From assembly GCA_964652235.1 (NCBI GenBank), contig CAZZDK010000001.1, positions 62,001-126,000 of the forward strand: a DNA stretch of 64,000 nucleotides, in the 5' to 3' direction. Of this stretch, positions 60,460-64,000 are shown piece by piece. Under the pieces are notes generated by a model. The model was not told where the DNA came from and did not search any database. It saw only the letters and a program-made list of their open reading frames with translations. Origin of the DNA: CAZZDK01 sp964652235 (GTDB lineage: Bacteria; Pseudomonadota; Alphaproteobacteria; UBA9219). Every line of letters begins with the position of its first letter. Within the stretch, counting starts at the first letter, position 1. The position numbers were made by a program, and so were the translations under genes.

Positions 60460-60909
60460 TCATAAACCGCCGAGATCGGACAGAATGCGGCAGCGTTCGG
60501 CGTAACGGCCGCCCAGAAACGACGTGTCCAGGAACGTCTCGAGACAATCGAGCGCCAGCATCTCGCCCACGATTTCGGAGCCGAGAACAAGGACGTTCGC
60601 GTCGTTGTGCTCGCGCGCCATGCGGGCCATCGTGCCGTTGGTGCACAAGGCCGCGCGGATATGGCGATAGCGGTTGGCCGTCATGGCCATGGCCTGCCCG
60701 GTGCCGCAAATCAAAACGCCGCGCGCCTTTTGCTCCGAACGCAAAGCGGCGGCCACGCGCACGGCGAAATCCGAAGCGTTGACCCTGGATTCATTGTCGG
60801 GACCGAGATCGCGCGGGTCGTAGCCCCGCTCTTTCAGCCAGGAAACGAACAGCGCTTTCAGCGCGAAGCCCCGGTGGTCCGAGGCGATAAAGATGGTTTT
60901 TTCGCTCAT
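60460..60909 (-). CDS. rpiB: Ribose-5-phosphate isomerase B
   Basis: RpiB interconverts ribose-5-phosphate and ribulose-5-phosphate in the pentose phosphate pathway. The 149-residue product has the family opening IFIASDHRGFALK with the catalytic-site Asp-His, the VLICGTGQAMAMTANRYRHIRAALCTN segment (the usual GSGIG is GTGQA) and a late ARMAREHNDANVLVLGSEIVG. ATG 60909 begins the homology (MSEKTIFIASDHRG). It overlaps glyA and is divergent from the response-regulator gene at 61069, the two starts being 159 bases apart. Confidence 0.92.
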   Translation of the reverse strand: MSEKTIFIASDHRGFALKALFVSWLKERGYDPRDLGPDNESRVNASDFAVRVAAALRSEQKARGVLICGTGQAMAMTANRYRHIRAALCTNGTMARMAREHNDANVLVLGSEIVGEMLALDCLETFLDTSFLGGRYAERCRILSDLGGL

Positions 60910-61007
60910 GGCGGGCAGCTTAGAGGCCTTTCCTGAGAAAGCCAACTGGGATTCTTAATGCAACTATTTGAGAAAAGACGGGCTTCAATGTACAATCGAA
61001 ATAAATT

Positions 61008-61043
61008 TTGACAGCGCCTCTCTAAAGCCCATACATTTGTATG
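61008..61043 (+). promoter_or_regulatory. Promoter with operator-like palindrome for the response-regulator gene
   Basis: A consensus -35 box TTGACA (61008-61013) is followed by an 18-base spacer and TACATT (61032-61037). A perfect palindrome CATACA-TT-TGTATG (61030-61043) covers the -10 box, as expected for a repressor site. It lies 26 bases before ATG 61069. Read by eye. Confidence 0.5.
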
Positions 61044-61068
61044 ACCGGATTATAGTTAAGGATAAGGA

Positions 61069-61560
61069 ATGCCGGGAAAAATAGCGAATATAAGCCTCCT
61101 GATCGTGGACGACGAAAAGCTCATCTCCAAGCTTGTCGGCGATGTTCTTCGTAGATTGGGCTTTCAACAAGTAACGGCAGCCAACAATGGTCGGGCGGCT
61201 ATTGATTACCTTCTGCAAAAGCCCTTCGATCTCGTCATTACGGACTGGCGTATGCACGACATGGACGGCCTGGACCTTTTGCGCTTTATCCGCCTTTCGC
61301 CCCATTCACCCAACCCGCGGTTGCCGGTTATTCTTTTGACGGGCAACACGGAATGGCACGAAGTCCTCCTGGCCCGCGACAGCGGCGTAACGGAATACAT
61401 CGCCAAACCTTTCTCGGCCCGGCAGCTTGTGGAGCGCATCCGCTCCGTTATCGAAAAGCCCCGCAGCTTCGTGGAAGCCCCCGGTTTCAAAGGCCCCGAC
61501 CGGCGCCGCCAGGTCAAGCCGCCTGCCGATGGCGTCGAGAAACGCAGGAGCGCCGCCTGA
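61069..61560 (+). CDS. Response regulator, receiver domain only (CheY-like)
   Basis: A 163-residue single receiver domain. The acid pocket is VDDE (about 14-17), the phosphoacceptor is Asp in ITDWRMHDMDG (about residue 59), the switch Thr is in LLTGN and the Lys in AKPF, so it should be phosphorylatable. A 35-residue tail (FKGPDRRRQVKPPADGVEKR) follows that is not part of the fold; FxGPDRR tails are seen on alphaproteobacterial CheY-like proteins. AAGGATAAGGA precedes the ATG. It overlaps the next gene by one base (TGATG), and both precede an MCP-like gene. The kinase is not in the window. Confidence 0.92.
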   Translation: MPGKIANISLLIVDDEKLISKLVGDVLRRLGFQQVTAANNGRAAIDYLLQKPFDLVITDWRMHDMDGLDLLRFIRLSPHSPNPRLPVILLTGNTEWHEVLLARDSGVTEYIAKPFSARQLVERIRSVIEKPRSFVEAPGFKGPDRRRQVKPPADGVEKRRSAA

Positions 61561-62063
61561 TGGCAGAAAACGTCAAAATCACGCCCCCCGATTATACGCT
61601 GCGCCAAAAGGTGGGCGGCAGCCTTGAGGGGCTTTTCACGGCCCAAATCGTCGAATCCGCCGAGAAAATCATCCAGGAAACGGACGAAACCTTTCTGCGC
61701 GAAGCCCTGGCCCAGACCGAAGCGCTGGAAGCCGCCAGCGCCGCCCTGCAAAAAGCGCCGGACAAAAGAGACGCTTATCTCCCGACGATCATTTCTGCCG
61801 CCTTTTCCATTAAAACAAAGGTCGTTCCGGGGGGCTACGGCCTCGTTTCGGCCCTGGCCAAGTCCCTGCACGTGCTTTGCGAAGCCATGCAGAAGGCGCC
61901 CTTGACGGACAAACATATCGAAATCATCCAATGGCACGTCGCGAGCATTCGAATCCTCCTGAAAGGCGGCCTCAAAGGCGACGGCGGCCCCACGGGCGCG
62001 GCGATTGTCGACCAGCTTCAAGCCCTTGCCCCCGCCGGGGTGCTTTTGTGCGCGGAAGAATAG
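61560..62063 (+). CDS. Helical hypothetical protein coupled to the response regulator
   Basis: A 167-residue, Ala/Leu/Lys-rich, apparently all-helical soluble protein. It opens MAENVKITPPDYTLRQKVGG, then AEKIIQETDETFLREALAQT, EALEAASAALQK and LVSALAKSLHVLCEAMQKA, ending LAPAGVLLCAEE. ATG 61560 overlaps the response-regulator stop (TGATG), so the two are translationally coupled and probably act together. Its mix of long helices and a His in QWHVASIRILLKGG invites comparison with phosphotransfer or CheZ-like phosphatase proteins, but I cannot see a decisive motif. Function unknown. Confidence 0.7.
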   Translation: MAENVKITPPDYTLRQKVGGSLEGLFTAQIVESAEKIIQETDETFLREALAQTEALEAASAALQKAPDKRDAYLPTIISAAFSIKTKVVPGGYGLVSALAKSLHVLCEAMQKAPLTDKHIEIIQWHVASIRILLKGGLKGDGGPTGAAIVDQLQALAPAGVLLCAEE

Positions 62064-62115
62064 CCTGGAACGAAGCCTCGCCCCCTGTGACAAATAAGCC
62101 TCACGAATCGGATGA

Positions 62116-62164
62116 GCGAATCAGTTTAATCGCCTATCCCGCATTCCTTTTTTGACTGATTCGC
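62116..62164. repeat. Perfect 10-bp inverted repeat upstream of the MCP-like gene
   Basis: GCGAATCAGT (62116-62125) and ACTGATTCGC (62155-62164) are perfect inverted repeats with a 29-base spacer ending in a T-run (CCTTTTTTG). It may terminate the upstream pair or act in control of the downstream gene. Confidence 0.6.
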
Positions 62165-62170
62165 CAAAAT

Positions 62171-62186
62171 CCGTTAACCTTAACGG
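62171..62186. promoter_or_regulatory. Perfect palindrome CCGTTAA-CC-TTAACGG
   Basis: Seven-base arms at 62171-62177 and 62180-62186 separated by CC, 44 bases before ATG 62231. The shape fits a dimeric repressor site or a short hairpin; no known regulator consensus recognised. Confidence 0.45.
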
Positions 62187-62230
62187 CCTTTGCCTGTCCG
62201 CTTCCCCTTTCTCTTCCAGAAGAGACGCCC

Positions 62231-64000
62231 ATGAGTACGGCCCAAGACCTGAAAAACAAGTCCCTTTCCTTCAAGTCTTTCCTTTTAAGCTTTGTCCTCG
62301 GCCTGTGCCTGGTCATGGGCGGCGCGAGCCTCTACGCCAAATACAGCCTCGATCAAAGCGAAAGCGCCCTGGCCTCGCCGGGCGCGGGGCTCGATTCCGG
62401 GGCGTCCTTGCAGGAAAAAACCATTCTTTCGCTCGGTTACGGCGGCTTTCTGGGCGCGGCGCAGGAGTTCATGCGGACCCGCGACCGCGCCATGCTGCGC
62501 GATATGCGAATGTATTACAAAACGGCGGAAGAGACGTTAATCCGCGTCGGCGACAAAGCTTCCACGCCCATTCGGCGGGACATCCGCGCCATTCTCGACC
62601 TTTTCGCCAGCGTCATTTCCAAAGCCGAGGAAGGCGACGACGCCCTCAGCCAGGGCTTGACGAACGCCGACCTTCTGGCCGCGACGACGGCGCTTTCCGC
62701 CCTGGAAGGCCGCCTGAACGCGGCGCTGGCCGAACAACGAGGCGCAAGCCGGGATTCCTTCAGAAACTGGGGCACCGTTCTGCTGCTGCTGGCGCTTTCG
62801 GCGCTGGCGCTGGCGGCGGCCCTTGCGGCCTGGGCCCTTTTCTCGGCAGGCGGGCGGCAGGACGAAGACCTCGAAACGCTGGCGCAAAGCGTCTCGAACA
62901 TGGTCCACGGCGACATCCAAAAACCCGTCTGGGGGATCGAGCGCAGCGACAAGCTCGGCGCGCTGGCGCGGACCATCGACCTGGCCCGAATGTATTTCAC
63001 GCAGGTGCCGGACGTGTCGGTCATGGGCCAGGACGGCCCGATCCGCCTCAAGTTCGACGGCGAATCCCGCTCGCTTTTCCAGGCCATGATGCGCAAGATC
63101 ACCGAAGGGTTCGAGCGCGCGCAGGCCACCTCGCTTGGCTTCACCGGCACGATGAACGCGCAGCAGGAGGTTCTTAAGAATCTCGTCACGCAGGTTCAAA
63201 CCGCCCTTGACGGCCTGCAAAAGCAGGGCGCGTCCGGCGAGGAAACCGTCCGCTCGCTCTCCGCCGCCCTCAGCGAGGCTTCGCGCAAACTCGCCAAGGC
63301 GCAAGAGGAAGGGGTCACGCAGCTGACGGGGCTCGTCCCGCTCATGCGCGAGCGCATTCAGAACATGGCGGAAATCACGCACCTGGCGGGCACGCAGGTC
63401 ACGCAGTCGCTCCAGGCGCTTATCGCCTCGGAAGCTTCCTTGCGGCAAAGCGCCCAGGGCAGCCAGGCCGCCGTCAAAGGCCTTTCGGAGGCGACCTCCA
63501 ACATGGGCGAGCGGATGTTCGCGGCGCTCAACCTTATGCAGGCCACAAGCAAGGCGCTGGGCGAGACCATCGACAGCAGCCAGTCCCGCTTCAACGAGGC
63601 CGTCGATACGCTCACGCGCGGCGAGGCGAACATGACGCGCATTCTCTCCAAAGCGGAAGAGCGGCTGGCCCGTTCCTCCGCCGCCGAGGAAAACATGGCC
63701 GCGCTCGTCGCCCGCACCGCCGCCAGCGCCGAAAAGCTGGAAAAGGTTGTGGGCACCATCAGCACGCGGCACGAAACGCTCGACGAGCAGATTCTGACCG
63801 CCGCGCACCGGATGGACGCCATCGTCACGAATTTCGATTCCGCCCAGCGCGTTTTGAACGACGCCGCAGGCCAAGTGCGCCGCGACGGCGCGTTTCTGGC
63901 GAGCGTCCTGGCGGAAGTCCGCGCCAACAACGAACAGCTTTTGGCCGCCGTCAACCAGAACAGCCAAACGGGCTACAGCGCCGCGCAGAGCCTGGCCGAG
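62231..64000 (+). CDS. MCP-like membrane coiled-coil protein (3' end beyond window)
   Basis: Reading from ATG 62231 stays open to the last base (590 codons). A membrane helix (SFKSFLLSFVLGLCLVMGGASL, about 12-33) is followed by an extracytoplasmic helical domain of about 140 residues (SLGYGGFLGAAQEFMRTRDR, as in PilJ/NIT-like sensors). A second membrane helix (NWGTVLLLLALSALALAAAL and on, about 180-205) and a HAMP-like stretch (LAQSVSNMVHGDIQKPVWGI) come next. After that, over 300 residues are heptad-rich helix with Ala/Gln/Ser, like MCP signalling hairpins. The hairpin tip and any methylation sites are not reached or not clear. It follows the response-regulator pair. Confidence 0.75.
   Translation, partial: MSTAQDLKNKSLSFKSFLLSFVLGLCLVMGGASLYAKYSLDQSESALASPGAGLDSGASLQEKTILSLGYGGFLGAAQEFMRTRDRAMLRDMRMYYKTAEETLIRVGDKASTPIRRDIRAILDLFASVISKAEEGDDALSQGLTNADLLAATTALSALEGRLNAALAEQRGASRDSFRNWGTVLLLLALSALALAAALAAWALFSAGGRQDEDLETLAQSVSNMVHGDIQKPVWGIERSDKLGALARTIDLARMYFTQVPDVSVMGQDGPIRLKFDGESRSLFQAMMRKITEGFERAQATSLGFTGTMNAQQEVLKNLVTQVQTALDGLQKQGASGEETVRSLSAALSEASRKLAKAQEEGVTQLTGLVPLMRERIQNMAEITHLAGTQVTQSLQALIASEASLRQSAQGSQAAVKGLSEATSNMGERMFAALNLMQATSKALGETIDSSQSRFNEAVDTLTRGEANMTRILSKAEERLARSSAAEENMAALVARTAASAEKLEKVVGTISTRHETLDEQILTAAHRMDAIVTNFDSAQRVLNDAAGQVRRDGAFLASVLAEVRANNEQLLAAVNQNSQTGYSAAQSLAE

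Noticed and set aside
62537..63967. Minus-strand open frame of 476 codons antisense to the MCP-like gene
   Set aside because: Codon pattern and low-complexity Arg/Gly/Ala content are those of a shadow frame; the plus-strand frame gives coherent membrane helices and coiled coil.

Overview
The window is about 60% GC and comes from a Gram-negative bacterium that I place in the Alphaproteobacteria. The pointers are a PopZ-type polar organiser, the radA-cvpA-purF order, the glyA-nrdR-rib-nusB block, a transhydrogenase with a split alpha subunit, a proton-pumping pyrophosphatase of the potassium-independent type, a DUF736 protein and LPS-heptose genes. The genus cannot be told from the sequence. 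Three runs of N (13, 20 and 10 bases) and several frame breaks suggest a draft or metagenome assembly, so each broken gene could be real decay or an assembly error. I recognised no rRNA, tRNA, CRISPR array, transposase or prophage.

Layout. 1-6.3 kb: end of radA, a secreted tandem-PPC protein, cvpA-purF-HDAC, then a broken epmA. 6.3-11.4 kb: two acetyltransferase-like genes, then a minus-strand run of coq10-type, HAD, hfq, hflX and IMPase genes. 11.4-17.3 kb: cell-envelope genes, a YcbB-type L,D-transpeptidase and MepK-like peptidase facing the yfgM-bamB-der operon. 17.4-25.7 kb: nagA, a frameshifted small gene, an alpha/beta hydrolase, an MsbA-like exporter, popZ, nucleotide-sugar epimerase and dehydrogenase genes, and a gene with two in-frame TGA codons. 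25.8-30.1 kb: rsmB, a small Cys-rich secreted protein, trpD, trpC. 30.1-36.7 kb: the pnt operon with an extra membrane gene inside it, then an ABC1/UbiB kinase, fabG and fabD. 36.8-44.3 kb: hldD-hldE, a three-gene ABC exporter, a glycosyltransferase and a stand-alone prepilin-peptidase N-domain. 44.3-50.2 kb: a giant Cys-rich repeat protein ending in an OmpA domain, paired with a predicted transglutaminase-fold cysteine proteinase. 50.3-53.8 kb: suhB-efp, a hypothetical gene, a DUF736 gene and a repeat-bearing intergenic region. 53.9-60.9 kb: hppA, a Pro-rich membrane protein, a FliL-like protein, nusB-ribH-ribE-nrdR-glyA-rpiB. 61-64 kb: a response regulator, a helical partner and the first 590 codons of an MCP-like coiled-coil membrane protein.

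Most of the window is housekeeping: purine, tryptophan, riboflavin and one-carbon metabolism, fatty-acid initiation, outer-membrane assembly, LPS core and surface sugars. The most unusual material is the 44.3-50.2 kb secreted-repeat/proteinase pair. Next come two dispersed palindromic repeat families (four copies and two copies), the double-UGA gene, and the broken epmA in a genome whose EF-P keeps the lysine that EpmA modifies.
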